Of a stretch of DNA of 64,000 nucleotides, positions 49,506 to 62,200 are shown one piece after another. Both the position numbers and the translations under genes were made by a program. The first letter of the stretch is position 1. Every line of letters begins with the position of its first letter. The notes under the pieces are model-generated. The model worked only from the letters and a program-made list of their open reading frames with translations, was not told the origin of the DNA and ran no database searches. The stretch is taken from contig JAUFSD010000008.1 of NCBI GenBank assembly GCA_033030425.1, positions 1,302,001 to 1,366,000 of the forward strand, in the 5' to 3' direction. This DNA is from Verpa conica. Taxonomy: Eukaryota > Ascomycota > Pezizomycetes > Pezizales > Morchellaceae.

Positions 49506-51189
49506 ATGCCTCCGAAGAAAGAAAAGAAGGAGCATGTTGCCGGTGATCAAGGTGAGGTGCCATGTTTACTTTTTCTGCAAAAATACTGATTTGTGCTCCT
49601 GCAGCTAATGAACTGATCATCGACTACCTCCGGCAACAGAACCGTCCGTATTCCGCTATAGGCAAGCCATGTCCCTCTTCTCCGAAGGCTACGGAGGTAT
49701 CAGCTGGCTATTTGGCTAATATGAATCTAGATATCAGTGCAAACCTCCATAATGCAGTTACTAAAAGTGGGTATCAACCTGGAAGATTAGACATCGGCTT
49801 CCAAGTGGCTGTAGCTCCCACTAGCTGAATGTCAGGTGCTGATGGAACAACCAAACAGCTGTTGCAGCGAAATTGCTAAAAGAGCTCCACGAAAAGGGAG
49901 AGATCGAGGGAAGAGCTTCCGGGAAACAGGTCGTATATCATACTATCCAGGTCTGTTGGTCTCTACATCCGAGCTCTAGAGAGACATTACGGCTGATATT
50001 GACCCGATGAAACTTTTGCGTAGGATCCCAAAGATTTTGCGAGTCCGGAAGACTTGAAGGCCATGGATGAGGATATCGAGGGTATGCATAGTACCCTTCC
50101 TTCCATCCACCCTTCGTTCCTCGTTCCCTCCCTTTGTTCCTTTCTTTTCTTACTTCTCCCGAGATACTTGATAGCCGAGGCGCCTCAAGGTATATAGTGG
50201 CGATGGTGGCTAAGGGCATTGTCTGAGACTTCTAGGTATTAAGCTTAGGGTAGCTGCAACAAGAGCTGAGCTCAAGTCGCTCCAGGGAACTTTAAACACA
50301 CTCAAAGCAGCACCAACAACCACATCTCTCCGCGAGACCGTCAGAGTTCTCGAAGTAGAGATTCAGGCCCTAGAGGCTGCCCTGGTGCCTATTCGAGCGA
50401 GCCCGGTTAAGCCCGTCTCTGCCGCGGAGAAGGCTACTGTGGATGTCGAGTATGTGAGGCTTGAGAGACTGTTGATGAGCAGGAGGAGGATGTTCAAGGA
50501 ATTCTGGGAGACAATTTGCGATGGGTGCGGGGACTTGAATCCTAGTGACCTTTGGGTAAGTTGGGCCATGATCACACTCCACTCTTCTTTCGTCTTTCTC
50601 ATCCTCGTACGACTCCCTTCTAGCACCAACCTCATTTTTAATGGATGTCTTCTCCGTAACCTATCAGCTCTTTAGCTTTGTTTTGGAATACTTGCCTGTC
50701 TCCCTACAACTCCGCCCCTCTGATATCTATATCATCGATTACTATCTATTCTATATTTATTTCATTTTTTGGGCCATGTTGAAATAAGTCGTCGAGCTAG
50801 TCGGTGTCGGTCTTGGATAGCGGCTAGCTGCGTAAACCATTGGTCATGAATAGATGCTGTCTCTTTTGTCGAGAACTGTGGGGAAGCGGGTGATGGCGCG
50901 TCGTTTATTTTTCTTTTTCTCCTTTATTTCCAGCCTTGTGGTTTCTTTTTGCGGTTTTGATCTTCCGGTCAGACTGAGCTACTCCATTAAAACACTGTCA
51001 TGTTTCGGTACTAAGCCGGAGATCCATGTATCCTGTTCGGCCCAGGCACGCTTTCGTTGGGTTATGTACCGCGATTTCTTGTAAACCACTTGGAGAAGAC
51101 ATGTTCCTGCACACATGCACATGCACACACTTGCTAATCCTGGAGAAATGTCTGAAAAGGAACGCTTAGGGTTGGAAGAAGACCCTTGA
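49506..51189 (+). CDS. HOP2: Meiotic homologous-pairing protein Hop2
   Basis: Hop2 works with Mnd1 to help Dmc1/Rad51 filaments capture duplex DNA in meiosis. Seven exons (49506-49551, 49605-49661, 49731-49766, 49859-49950, 50024-50081, 50236-50555, 51160-51189) join to 212 residues, the usual length. The N-terminal winged helix is clear (ELIIDYLRQQNRPYSAIDISANLHNAVTK in pieces, then LLKELHEKGEIEGRASGKQ). A leucine-zipper-like coiled coil follows, and the conserved C-terminal block is RRRMFKEFWETICDG...DLW. The last exon encodes only ERLGLEEDP, which restores the usual ending. The second intron (49662-49730) starts with GC rather than GT. The last intron is 604 nt, ten times the local norm; if it is retained, the frame runs on to a stop at 50675 with a different 40-residue tail. 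It is evidence of a meiotic cycle. Confidence 0.95.
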
Positions 51190-53831
51190 AGTTCGAGGAC
51201 GCTTGGTGATATGAGGGATGTTACTCAAGGCGATGCTACTTGTTATGCGGTGGAGGAGGAAAAATTCGGGCAGTCGGTAGGCTCAATTTGGAGGAAAGGT
51301 TCGTTTGGCCCGGATCAGAACATGATCTGTAATATTCCTTTCTAGATATTATGCGATAATCTACCTCATCAGTTTCTCCAAGCTATAGCTTGGGCCTTTA
51401 GGGACAGCAACTACATCTTATTTTTCGGTTACGGATACTAAGACTAGATAGGGAATTTATAAAAATATGTAGGCGGGGGGGAGACGTGGGGGTCTAACTG
51501 TCCGAAGCGAAGGAGAGGAACTTCGTCTCGAGCTCTAGTTTCATCTTCACATGGGAGAAATCCCGGTGGCCGTGTCAGCTGAACACGAGCTTGAATTAGA
51601 CGCACCCCGCGATGCTGCAGCAACAATGGACTTTGGTGAAAAGTGCACTTTAAAGAGGAGATGAAAGTTCGGATGACAGGGAGGAAATCATCCAAGATTC
51701 CGAGATGGGGACCCGAGACAGATCCGGATTACAGAGTTTCTGTGGTGGGATTTTGGTACGTTTCTCGAGCGCTTAGGCCTTTACCTGTATAATGACTCCT
51801 TGATAGAAGGAGCTCTGACGTAGTGGCCTACCTATATCTAGTAATTCACATTCGGCCAGAAATGCTCCCGTTAATGCCCCCTGGAATTTATACAAGGCCA
51901 CGCTCTGGCAAACGCGGCAACCAATGTTTACGGTCTTACTACTTAGATGAATAATACCTCGCCTTGATGGTCCCTGCAGCAATCCCAATCCAATCGTTTG
52001 TATCGCTAGAAGGGTCCAAATGGGGATTTTTCTTTATCTTAAAACATTTTGACGTTTGAGCGAGGCTAGAAGGTTTCGCAAAGCCTCTTCATATTGTGTA
52101 ACTACATACTGGAATCTCAATCCAGGACTGGGGGACACTAATAATTATAATGACGTATTGACGTCTGATATGAATCACGAAACTACTACTATTTAGTTGC
52201 TGCAGGCTCTACATATCATATCTCCATAGCATCATCTGCTTCTTTGTTAGTAAAGGAGGGGTTAACCTGGGGCTGATGGTGGTCATCCTAAACCCTCTTA
52301 CAGCAGTGTTGAGGTCATTCGCAATGATTCCGCATATTTGAGGGTTTAAAGTATAAATAAATAAATAAAATGAAGAAAAAAAAAGAAAAGAATAGGGGGT
52401 AAGACACCGAAGAAGTTCAGACGAAATAGAGTGATTCTATCACCTATCCGAAGCCCCAAAGCCCCAGCCCTATGTTTGGCAGAGTATCTGAAACTTGTTT
52501 GCCGGATCTCCAGTAAGCCCCTCTTCACTCGTAGTTGATAGATTGGTCATGTGCCTGATGACAAGGACTTGAGAACACCCTCTCTGGGCCGTATTCCCAC
52601 AACATCTCTTAGTTCTGACGTATAGACTGTTAGTGGCTGGACTGTGTTCGTAGTCTATACGTTCCTGGGATCCGGTAATAAAAGGTTGTCTTATGATACT
52701 TCCAACCTTCTAGAGACGGGTGTTGAGCTCTGTGATCTCCTAAAGCTGGGGTTCTCACTCGGAGACTATTTTCTCGGGTCTGTCTTTAGTAGTGTCAGCA
52801 GACGGATCAGACCTGAGATTCTCGGTAGTTTACAGCTTTGGCATATCGGCCCAGCTGTCAGTATAGCTATTCCTAAGCATAGATACAAGGCTCTCATTTC
52901 ATGGTCAAGACCATTGGCATAGCTGCGGTATTTGCCTTCTGACTACCTACGTATGGATACAAACTGGGTTTACCTGAATCCTCCAAAGCCACATTATGCG
53001 CCTTGCATTGACCAGTTGATCCAGTCACCTAGCAATTGGTGGTGTGCCTGTCCTCATCCCTCCTGCCTCCCTCTCGTGAGCTGCTGCTTGTGTTGCATGG
53101 CCTGGTCATCTGTTAAAACCCATCTAGAAGCCCTCACCCATTCAGTGGAAGATCTGTATCTATCGTTCCTGCCTCCAAGTCTGTATTTGTTTAAGTTTTC
53201 TACCGACAGACGTTCGCCCCCCTACCCTCCTAGGCACTCGTTTACCTTATTACTCCCACCTCGCATCGCTTATATATATAATTTTTGTGTATGTGGTTGT
53301 GATCTTGTGTTTGTTTCAGTGACATCTCTGGCGAAACGGAGAAATTGTACAGTTGCAGTTGCAGTTGCAGTTGTTGTCGTTGTTTAGGGCAGCAGAGAGC
53401 TTCACTGTGACAGAAGAAAGAAAAAAAAGCCCGGTAGGACTGGCTGTGACTCGGGCCCTGTGCCGGATTGGTCCCTGGCTAGCGCGCTTGTTCCTTTCCC
53501 GGCTCACCCCTCATCGGAATCCCCTCAACATCACGGAAGTGTGGACAAAGTCCCTGACCCCGCCAGGCCCTGATACTTACAGCGTTACAATTGGTCGACT
53601 TGTAGCGGATACTTGACTGGCTGGCTGATTGACCGATCTTGTTCCTGAGCCTCGACACATCGCTTGGTTTTTTTTTTCTCGTTCTGCTGCTGCTGCTACT
53701 GCTACCGCTACCGCTGCCACCATTGCCGGTTTCCAATTATCCCAATTTTCCCGTTCTTCATCCCATTCCCGCTGCTATCTACCACCTAGAGGAAAGGAAG
53801 GAAGAACACTAAATACATATCTGTCAACAAC

Positions 53832-53868
<37 letters not shown>

Positions 53869-54045
53869 AGGAGGGAAGACATAGAAAGGTGACAGCAGGG
53901 GATTCGACATCTATCTCGGCCAGACGAAAATTCTATTCCCCTCAACACCCCCCCCTCCCCCGTGTAGAGACTGCTACGTTGAAAGCCAACGTCACTCTAC
54001 CCCCATCTTGCGTACCCGACAACACCAGCTACTCACTAAATCCAG
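51190..54045. other. Gene-free region and leader of the CCCH gene
   Basis: This 2856-nt stretch has no supported gene. Open frames at 52644-52922 and 52932-53387 lack any recognisable domain. From about 53.2 kb the sequence becomes pyrimidine-rich and repeat-rich and probably is the long leader of the CCCH gene. It includes CAGTTG hexamers near 53354-53375. Confidence 0.5.
53834..53864. repeat. GA dinucleotide microsatellite
   Basis: About 15 uninterrupted AG units lie 180 nt upstream of the CCCH-gene ATG, probably inside its leader. Confidence 0.95.
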
Positions 54046-56131
54046 ATGACTGCCACCACTCCCTTCTCCTCGCACGAGCAGCTACCACTTCAAAAGGATT
54101 TGCCTCCCCCTCCTGCTCTTCCTGCCAATAATTCTACAACTCAGTCCCATACCATGAGTACACCCCCGGAGCAGCCCAGCATGTATCCCAGCACTACCAC
54201 TACTGCCACCAGCAACAACAACCCTTCTGGTGCCAATTCACAGCAACACTTTCGCCCTGGAAGTGGGAGGAGGACCTTATCTGTTTCCCAGCCTCTTTCC
54301 GGTCAGCTCCCGTCAGCCACCAATGGAAATTCTACTGCTCCTACTGCCTCTGCTGCCTCTGCAGGTCCGACACTTGTCCCGCTCCAGCAGCACCAGCAAC
54401 CACACGGGCAACCGCCTGGCATCCCGATAGCGCCCAACATGCCACCATTCGATGCTTCCAGGAGCCCTCCGAGTAATAAAAGTGAGTTTCACTGGGAAAG
54501 CCTAAGATTTTGAGAAGCGGGTTGCTAATTGCAGAGCCGTAGATTTAAACCACGTGCCCTGCAAGTTTTTTAGGCAAGGTGCTTGTCAGGCAGGCAAGGC
54601 TTGTCCTTTCTCCCACAACCTTGACCCCTCTACAGATCAGGCACCCTGCAAGTACTTCTCAAAGGTAACAAAGATAAAGTTCTTTCTTTAAACGCAAACA
54701 TGCTAACCACACTGCTGCTATAACTAGGGAAACTGCAAATTTGGCATCAAGTGCGCCCTTGCTCACATCCTTCCTGACGGACGGAAGATCAACAGGCCTA
54801 GCTACAACAATGGCGGTCATGGCCAAATTCAGTTTAGTCGCATGGACACGAGCCACACCAACCACAGATCAGCTCTTCATAACTCTCTACTCCAAGCAAA
54901 CATGATACCCCATCACACCCCAAACCACAATTTTGGCGGGCAAGACGACTTCAATGGGATTACTGGCAACCAATCTAGCAATGGAGACATGTCAAGCTCG
55001 CTTCCGGGTGACTCTCCACTCAGTCCTGAGAACTTGCCTATCTCAACCTCCCAAAGGACCTTGGGCCCATTGGATGCAACCCTCCCAGCTTCTTTCGATA
55101 GACATGACTTTTCATTATTTGCGAGGACTGGGCCCTACGCTTCCTCCGTGCCTAGCAAATTCGGAATGGAATCCCCTCCACCGTCTTTGTCCAATGGGCG
55201 TAATGGTGTCTTAGCTTCTCTATACATCTCTGCATTTGGTGAAGAGGAGAATGGTTTAGGTGGTGGGTTGTCTCGCTCTCCTAGGGTAAATGGCGAGGAT
55301 ACTTTGGGACAGAGGATCATGCATTCGTCCACTTCAAGACGTCCAAAGCTCCTTTCGTCTAGTTATGCTAGGGCAGAGAACATGGAGAGGATTCTTGGTG
55401 ATAGGTTGCACAAGGATACGAGCTCAGAGGGGGACTTTGCATTTGAAGAAGACTTTGTTCCGAGCAGTCTCAACGAACTTCTCACACCAGCCGAGAGAAG
55501 CAGGAGGTTGTCTAGGACAGATGAGGAGGGTGTGTCTAACTTCCGCCATAGTCTTACTGCACCCGGAACACCTGCAGATCCTGGCGTGATTGGCTCCCCC
55601 CCTGTTGGCTCCCCGAGCGGTGGCGGTTGGGGTCCAATCGTCATGAGAGCAAAGCGTGACGATCATGAGGCTCCAATCTCTAGTATTGGTCATGTGGGGT
55701 CTCCACTGAGGAATTCCTACCACCATGGCGATTCTAGTCCACCCTTCCGCTCCCTCGCTCTTGGCCGCGAGACCTCACCCTATCCTGGATCACCGACCCG
55801 AGGAAGTTTCGGTGGTGTCTCTGCTCTTACCCAGACTATGCAACGTGCTAGGCTTTCGTCCACGCGAAGTGACCCCTATGACCTCCCCACCGTCTCGAAG
55901 ACTCTCGGCCCCGCTGGGAAGCAGATGGAGAGGGCCATGTCGTCATCGCATTCAAGCAGTGGAAAGGGAGTCGCGTCAATTGATGAGGAACCGGAGACTC
56001 AATTCTTAATGGAGGATGAGGAGGAGACCTCGAGCAGCCGTCCAATTATGATTGGTGGAGCTGGACGTAGCTCTGGGTTGGGGCTAGAGGTTAGCCAACA
56101 GCAATGGGAAGGTTTCGGGTCCCGCCGTTAA
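54046..56131 (+). CDS. CCCH zinc-finger protein (Lee1-like)
   Basis: This is a likely RNA-binding regulator related to yeast Lee1 and similar fungal tandem CCCH proteins. Exons 54046-54481, 54537-54664 and 54728-56131 give 655 residues. Residues 1-145 are disordered, rich in Pro, Gln, Ser and Thr. Two C-x7-C-x5-C-x3-H fingers follow: Cys154, Cys162, Cys168, His172 and Cys183, Cys191, Cys197, His201. The second intron falls inside the second finger, between Lys188 and Gly189. The remaining 450 residues are low-complexity with many Ser-Pro sites (possible kinase targets), RRLSR and an acidic SIDEEPETQFLMEDEEE near the end. The first acceptor is CAGAG at 54536, two bases past the more obvious CAG, because only that keeps the fingers in frame. 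A GA-repeat leader precedes the start. Binding targets are unknown. Confidence 0.93.
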
Positions 56132-58539
56132 CTCGCTAGATTTCGGACGACATTATCCACATTTCTTCGTCATATTTTACACAGAATTCATATGCCTGGC
56201 CATGACCTTTGGGTTTGTCCAGTTTCTTTTCATTTTTTCTTATAGTATATTGAGCGGAATGAAAAAAAGTTCCAGGGGCAAGGGGGAAAAAAATGGGGAA
56301 TCTAAAAATTTCTGGTTGGCGGAGTTATTTGATTGTTTTGTATGAGTTTTTGTTCTGCCTGTTAATCCCCGCTTTCGTTTTTGCATTTACCCATGTTGGC
56401 CAGTTATGGTACTTGAGGTGTATTTCCTCTCTTTATTCAAGCTATCTGTTTGTGTATTGGGTCTCTTCAACTTTCATACCTATTCTATCTCGATTTTTCT
56501 ATCGGCATTTTCTATGCATGGTTTTCAGTTTGCATCTTGCCATCCTTGGTTTCATCAATGAGAAACGGTTAGAAACTTGTCTTTATGATAACGATAATTA
56601 TTTTTCTTTGGAAGTTTTATTTGATTTGCGGAGCTAAGACACATTTTGAGGTATAAGTCGAAATGAATTGGCGAAGTTGTATATGTCATTGATGTGCTGT
56701 TAGTTATAGGTTGCATTTGCTTCTGTTTATACTTTTTTTTACGCGTGAAAAAAGCCCTCTACTAAGATTTACATATCCCTCATTTTTTCCTTATGTCCTT
56801 TTTTGCATATACCTACATGTATGCATACTTTCTTTCTCACCTTTGTGCCTTTTAACAGGCACATATCATTCACTTTTATCCCGTTATTCATACTGGTTAT
56901 GTATGTATAAAAGAACCATAGTTCAATGATCGATTTCGAGTTAGTGTCATTTATCTAGGTTCTGGTGGTTATTTAACTTCCATGCGTAGGTATTAGGTTA
57001 CATATTAATACCTAGTCAAGAAGATATCCGATCACTGAGATTGTACTACCGAGTGACGAGCTATGAGTGGTATAGTAACTTCCCCAACGGCCGATGTGCA
57101 CGCAATACTATCATTACCCCAGGGAAAAGTAATACAGCCGCCACGACTCCCGGGTGTGACAAGAGTACATTGTTTCTCAAGTTCATGTTCGGCGAAACAT
57201 TCCTAGGCCCGGGTTATAGTCCTAATACGGTCTTGACGTGGGGGTAGTGGGGGGAGGAAGAAGGGAGTAGAAAATGATAGAAGGGAGGAGGGAATAGAGA
57301 GGTTAGAGTATAATCAGGGGTCATTACTGATTACTAGAAGAAGGTTCTCGAGAATTCTTAACCCTCCATCCATCCACTTCCCCATAAACAAAATATATAT
57401 TTTAAATCCTTCTCCCCTGGGGATCATAAGATATCACTATCCCTCACAACCTCTCACTCGCACAGGATACCCGATCCGATCAAATCATATTACGATCCAC
57501 TTTTCATTCATCTCATCTCGCTTACCCCACAACAACCGCAACTACCCAACAGAAAGGAAGGGAAAAGGAGAAGAAAAGTACCTATCATATCCCTCATCTC
57601 AACAGATTGGGGGGGGGAGTTTTTTTTTTCTATTCTCAACATTCACCTCATCTCGATCCTGCGGAGGATATAGGGTCTTTTTGGTACTTTGCCAAGATTG
57701 GATGATTTTAACGTCGGGGGTGTGTGCGGTCATATATCCACGTATATATAATATACAAAAAACCCAAGACCAAGACTTAAAAAGCGGGGGGTGGGAGGTG
57801 GATTTGCTCACGGCAGTTGAAGTTCTGGTTTATTTGAAAATTCAAGGCGACGAATGAAGGTAGATATTTTGATTCATGAACTAACTAGCTAGTCCTGGTA
57901 TGAATATGTGAAGCCAGGCTACCCGTTCGTCCTTCATCCCTCAACCCCTCACCATTCACCCCCTCACCTCCCCCTTCTGCCCATTCTGCCCGCCCGCAAG
58001 TAAACCCCGCCACACCCCCCCCCGCAGTTCCATACCCAATAATAAAAAAAGCACAGATCCACCAAAAGTAAAAAAACAACAGTATTAGAAAAAAAGAAAA
58101 ATCCCTCTTTTTACAGTGCTTGCGAAAAACAAAAAATTCCTTTTCTTTTATCCTTTTTAACCCAACGCAATGCTATACAGGAAGTAGAAAAGACCCGCAA
58201 TCCAAAAGCCAAAAAATAAAATGCCTCTCTACCTTAACACCAACCAATGAGTAAGAAAAATATACAGAACCATTTTTCCTTTTTGTGACCCGACCCGAAA
58301 ACCAAATCTTTTGCAAAAAAAACCAGTCCCAATGAGTCCCGAAAGGAAAGAAACAAAAGCCGATAAGAAACAAGAAACAAGAATAGTAGAGGCTGGTTTT
58401 TTTTATCCTTGGTGAAATGCAGACAGGAAAGGGTGGATTAAAAAAAAGCCGAGGGAGAAATGAAAACAGGAGGTAAATATATAAAGCTCCCCTCAATGAT
58501 AATAGGAATAGAGAAAAAAAGGGGTGGAATACAGAGTCA
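56132..58539. other. Intergenic region between converging genes
   Basis: This 2408-nt gap is T-rich near the CCCH gene (56.2-56.9 kb) and A-rich on the other side (58.0-58.5 kb), fitting two long 3' untranslated regions. A G run is at 57610-57619. No conserved open frame was seen. Confidence 0.55.
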
Positions 58540-59262
58540 TTACAACTCCATATCAATCTCATTATCCGAGCTGTTATTCGACCCTCCATCGTACGAGTGA
58601 ATAGACACACAATCATCTGCGGCCCTCCTCACAACCCTCCTCCTGGTCCTTCTTCCTTCATCCTCCGAATCAATCCCGCTGTCCCCCCAGCTACTCGCCT
58701 CTGATGCAGAGCTCTCGGCATAGCTCCTCTTGGACCTCCTGGTAGGAATTGCAAATGCACCCTCTCTATGTAGCTTCTGCTGCATTATGTTCCTGAACCC
58801 AACCATTGGACTCGGGCTCCTGTTCCTCGCCGATAGCCTCTCGAAGCCATAGAGGATGCTCCTGTGAGAAGCTGCGATATCTTCCTCGTCCGAGTCATAC
58901 ATGGGCTCCTTCCTGTAATTCTCAGGTGCCTCCTCGTACTCGCCGACCAACAAATCAATACCGGAATCAGAATCCTCGGACAATTCCTCAATCTCGAGGT
59001 CACCATTGCGGTTCTCGGTGCAGCAGCTGGAAGTAGATGGAGACGGAGATGGAGACAGTGAGGGTGGAGAGTGTGACCGTGAGATGTCACGGGAAGTGAA
59101 GTGGAATTGGGGCCCGGCCCCTTGTTGTCGGAGCTTTTGCCATTCGGTGTTGATGCATGAGTTGAAAGTGTGTGATCGTGGAGAAGGGATGGTAAGCGGA
59201 GCGGTGGAACGGAATGTGGGCCAGGGTTGGGTCTGGAACGGGCTGCAGGGTCGGTTCTCCAT
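58540..59262 (-). CDS. Hypothetical Ser/acid-rich protein, 240 aa
   Basis: This is a single-exon frame of 240 residues with an ATG start, preceded by a purine/pyrimidine-biased promoter. I do not recognise it. It is mostly disordered: a Pro/Ser-rich N-terminus (SPSPSPSTSS), an acidic block (EIEELSEDSDSGIDLL and MYDSDEED), a short conserved-looking helix (SHRSILYGFERLSARN followed by MVGFRNIMQQKL), a second acidic Ser block (WGDSGIDSEDEG) and a basic patch (RRTRRRVVRRAADD). The repeated SGID motif, seen twice in acidic surroundings, is the most distinctive feature. Regular alternation of acidic and basic segments and a long open frame suggest a real gene, probably nuclear, but no function can be given. 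Confidence 0.65.
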   Translation of the reverse strand: MENRPCSPFQTQPWPTFRSTAPLTIPSPRSHTFNSCINTEWQKLRQQGAGPQFHFTSRDISRSHSPPSLSPSPSPSTSSCCTENRNGDLEIEELSEDSDSGIDLLVGEYEEAPENYRKEPMYDSDEEDIAASHRSILYGFERLSARNRSPSPMVGFRNIMQQKLHREGAFAIPTRRSKRSYAESSASEASSWGDSGIDSEDEGRRTRRRVVRRAADDCVSIHSYDGGSNNSSDNEIDMEL

Positions 59263-62200
59263 TTAGTGTGTGTGGTGGGGGATGGAGGGTTTTGGCTGTT
59301 TAACGGCGGGGAACAACCAAATAGTTAGTGGTGGGTACAGTGAGTGAGGTGATTGTTGTGCGTGACAACGGATGGGATGGTTGATTGTATGGCTGGGGGG
59401 GGCAGAGGATGGATGGTTATATAGGAGAGTAGAACGGTGAGGGGAGAAGAAGAAGAAGAGGAAGAAAAGGAAGACAGCTCGGAGTAAGTAAATAAAAAAG
59501 GATTTAGTTACTCATGTACTCTACGTACATGAGGCACATTGAACATGATGACGGGTCAGGCGGTTTTCTCCTCCCCTTCGCACAAACCCACCATGATGTA
59601 ACATCCAATTGTGCGTAGGAAATCAGATGGGAGTGGTCACGTCTGCCATGTGGGGAGGCATTAAGGAAGAGATTTCTTTTCTTGAGTCACTGTATCACTT
59701 TTTACTTTTGATTTGATTTGTCCTCGAAGGGGGACGTTGCAGTAGAACGCACAGGAGGTGGTGCAGAGGAGTGACCATTGCATCAGGGTGCATCACCGCA
59801 TCACAACTCACCCACTGTGTCGGTTGTAGAGGGGGGGGGAGGGAGAGGAGAGGAGAGGAGGAGAGGAGAGGAGAGGGGGCAATAGATGAGAGAGGGGGAG
59901 ACAGGCGAGTAAGCTGGTGCTACGACTGATGAGATCTAGCCCCGTGGCAGAGCAGGGCAGTGGGCAGTAGGCAGTGGGCAACTGGCAACTGGCAACATGG
60001 CAACAGGGAGCAACGAGCAACGAGCAACGAGCAACGAGCAACGAGCAACGAGCAACAGCAACAGCAACAGCAACAGCAACGAGCAACAAACTGACTACAA
60101 ACTGGAAACTGCAACTCTGGCAACATGCCAACCTGACAAGGAATGCAAATCCACTACATGTAATTAAACACGCCAGCAACTAAAACAACAACCGTAGTCA
60201 ATCCCTATTCCGCAGCCCTGTTGGCGTTCCTGTTCCAAGAATTTCGTGCTCATCGGTCAATTCTAGAGAGCATCGGTATCTGTCCAGCAGCATCTCAGTG
60301 ATCTTCTGTGCAACTCCCCTCGGTTGCTCCGGCTATCGAGTGGGAAAAAAAATAGAGACACTCTGCCCCATCAAAAAAGCTTCGTTGGGACAAAGACTTC
60401 GGGTGAATGCGATGTTGCTGCATAATCTGCCTTCCCTAATGCAGCCGATTAACAGCGTTGCCCGCCGGTGGAGGGACAGAGCAAGAGAGTGAGATAGTGA
60501 TCGCCCAGGGCCAGTCGGAACAACTCACCGCTGGCCGCCGGGGGAGAGAATAGTGTCTGTGTATACCCCCCCTCTCAACGGTGCATGCCCTTTCCATCCA
60601 CAATTCTCTATCTCCTACCTTATCAACATCGCATTGCAATTGTAACTGGAGAATAGCATCAATGCGTATCTGGGCTTTCCCCCTTCCCTCCTTCACCCAA
60701 CGCGTTGATGGGGACCTAATTTTAGAAGTGGTATCCATGAATCCGTATGCGTTACCAGGTAGAGCTACCGATCAACCGGGTGCTGTCGGCAAGGATACGG
60801 CAGGAAACGTGGAAGGATAACTATAGATAGTGTGTAGATTCTATTATTTTTTTCTCCTTCTTTTCCCTTGCCCCCCCTGTCGACACTAGACTATGGTTTT
60901 GAAAACTGGAGAAATTTTAATTAAGAACTACTACTAAGGAAATTGAAGTTAAAATAGGCCCTTGTATGTAGATGTGCCCCCCTTCGCCTCCTGTGGTTGT
61001 TTCAAATAAAGTCACTTATGCAGCCCCGCTGTGGCTTGCATGAGAGGGTGTATGCGTACCGGTGGCCAGATACGAATACTCAACTCCGTTATCAACAGAG
61101 CTCGGACCCTTAGACTCCGTAAAGTCTTCTACGAGTGTGGAAGGGGGGTGGTGCTGGCAATCCTTAAAGACTGCCTGCTAATTTTACTCAACCCACTATC
61201 TAACTCTCTCCAGAGGTGTGGATGAAATCCTGGAGGTGAAGAAGATAACACATTACACGTGATCAGATCTACTTGAGTGATGGCATGTGTAAATTTTCGT
61301 AAATTACAAGCTACATAGTAGTCATACTTCCAATTATCTCTCGCGATAACAATGCGGGCTTTTTGAGGTAGGAGGGGCTTTTGAGCTCAGGGTGGTCTAC
61401 GTGGAAATCATATGGGATCACTCGTTTCGTGGATTGAGAGAGGGTGGAGAGGGTCTATGTTTCTGTGGGTCTAGCTAGCTAGCTTGGTGGTTCGATGGAT
61501 GGATCAGCTTGGGAGCTGCCATATCCGTCAAGCTGTACCTCCTCAAGCCTATATATGCACACGGATAGCATAAACACAAGTTGCAAACACAATTACTAAA
61601 ACTCATAAGCATTGAGGCCCCAAACATACCGAACGTCCGCGGGGGGCGATGGCACAGCCAAAGCCGTGAAAGTCGGGCCCTCTACTATCAGGGTCTATGC
61701 TCGAGTGAGCCTCTGTGACGGTAGCCTACATACGGCAAGGTAGGGTCGAGCATTAATCTGGGAAGGTGTTATCTGCCACTTATTACTGCACAAAATATTG
61801 GACATAAGCAAATACATGATCCTGAAGCTTAGAAAGAATCCAGTCGTTCAAGTGTATAGAATACCTGTAATGTTATGAATAACGTTGGATAAATGTAATA
61901 CTTCAAGGCTGTAACGAGGCACTGATTATCTGATCTATATCTGATTGGTTGGAGATTATTTTTTATTTTTTATTTTTTTAAAAACTCTATTATTATTATC
62001 ATCTCTTATGCAACTATAGTTCTAAAAACCCGTTCAAAACATCATGATATAATAAATGTAATTAAAATGGTAAAAGCACTAGCCTCGTCAGCGGCTATTC
62101 GTCTCATCACTTTTTTTTTTTTTTTTACATTATGCGGAGTAAAAGATTCAGAAATGGTGTTTCGTGAAAGAGGGGGGATGCTTACTCAGGCCACGAATAT

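Noticed and set aside
52644..53387. Two consecutive plus-strand frames as a spliced gene
   Set aside because: They show no shared domain, no convincing donor and acceptor pair, and the second runs into low-complexity leader sequence.
62041..62110. tRNA-like sequence near 62.07 kb
   Set aside because: It has a GGTAAAAGCAC-like D-arm look, but no acceptor stem or T-arm with a TTCRA loop could be paired.
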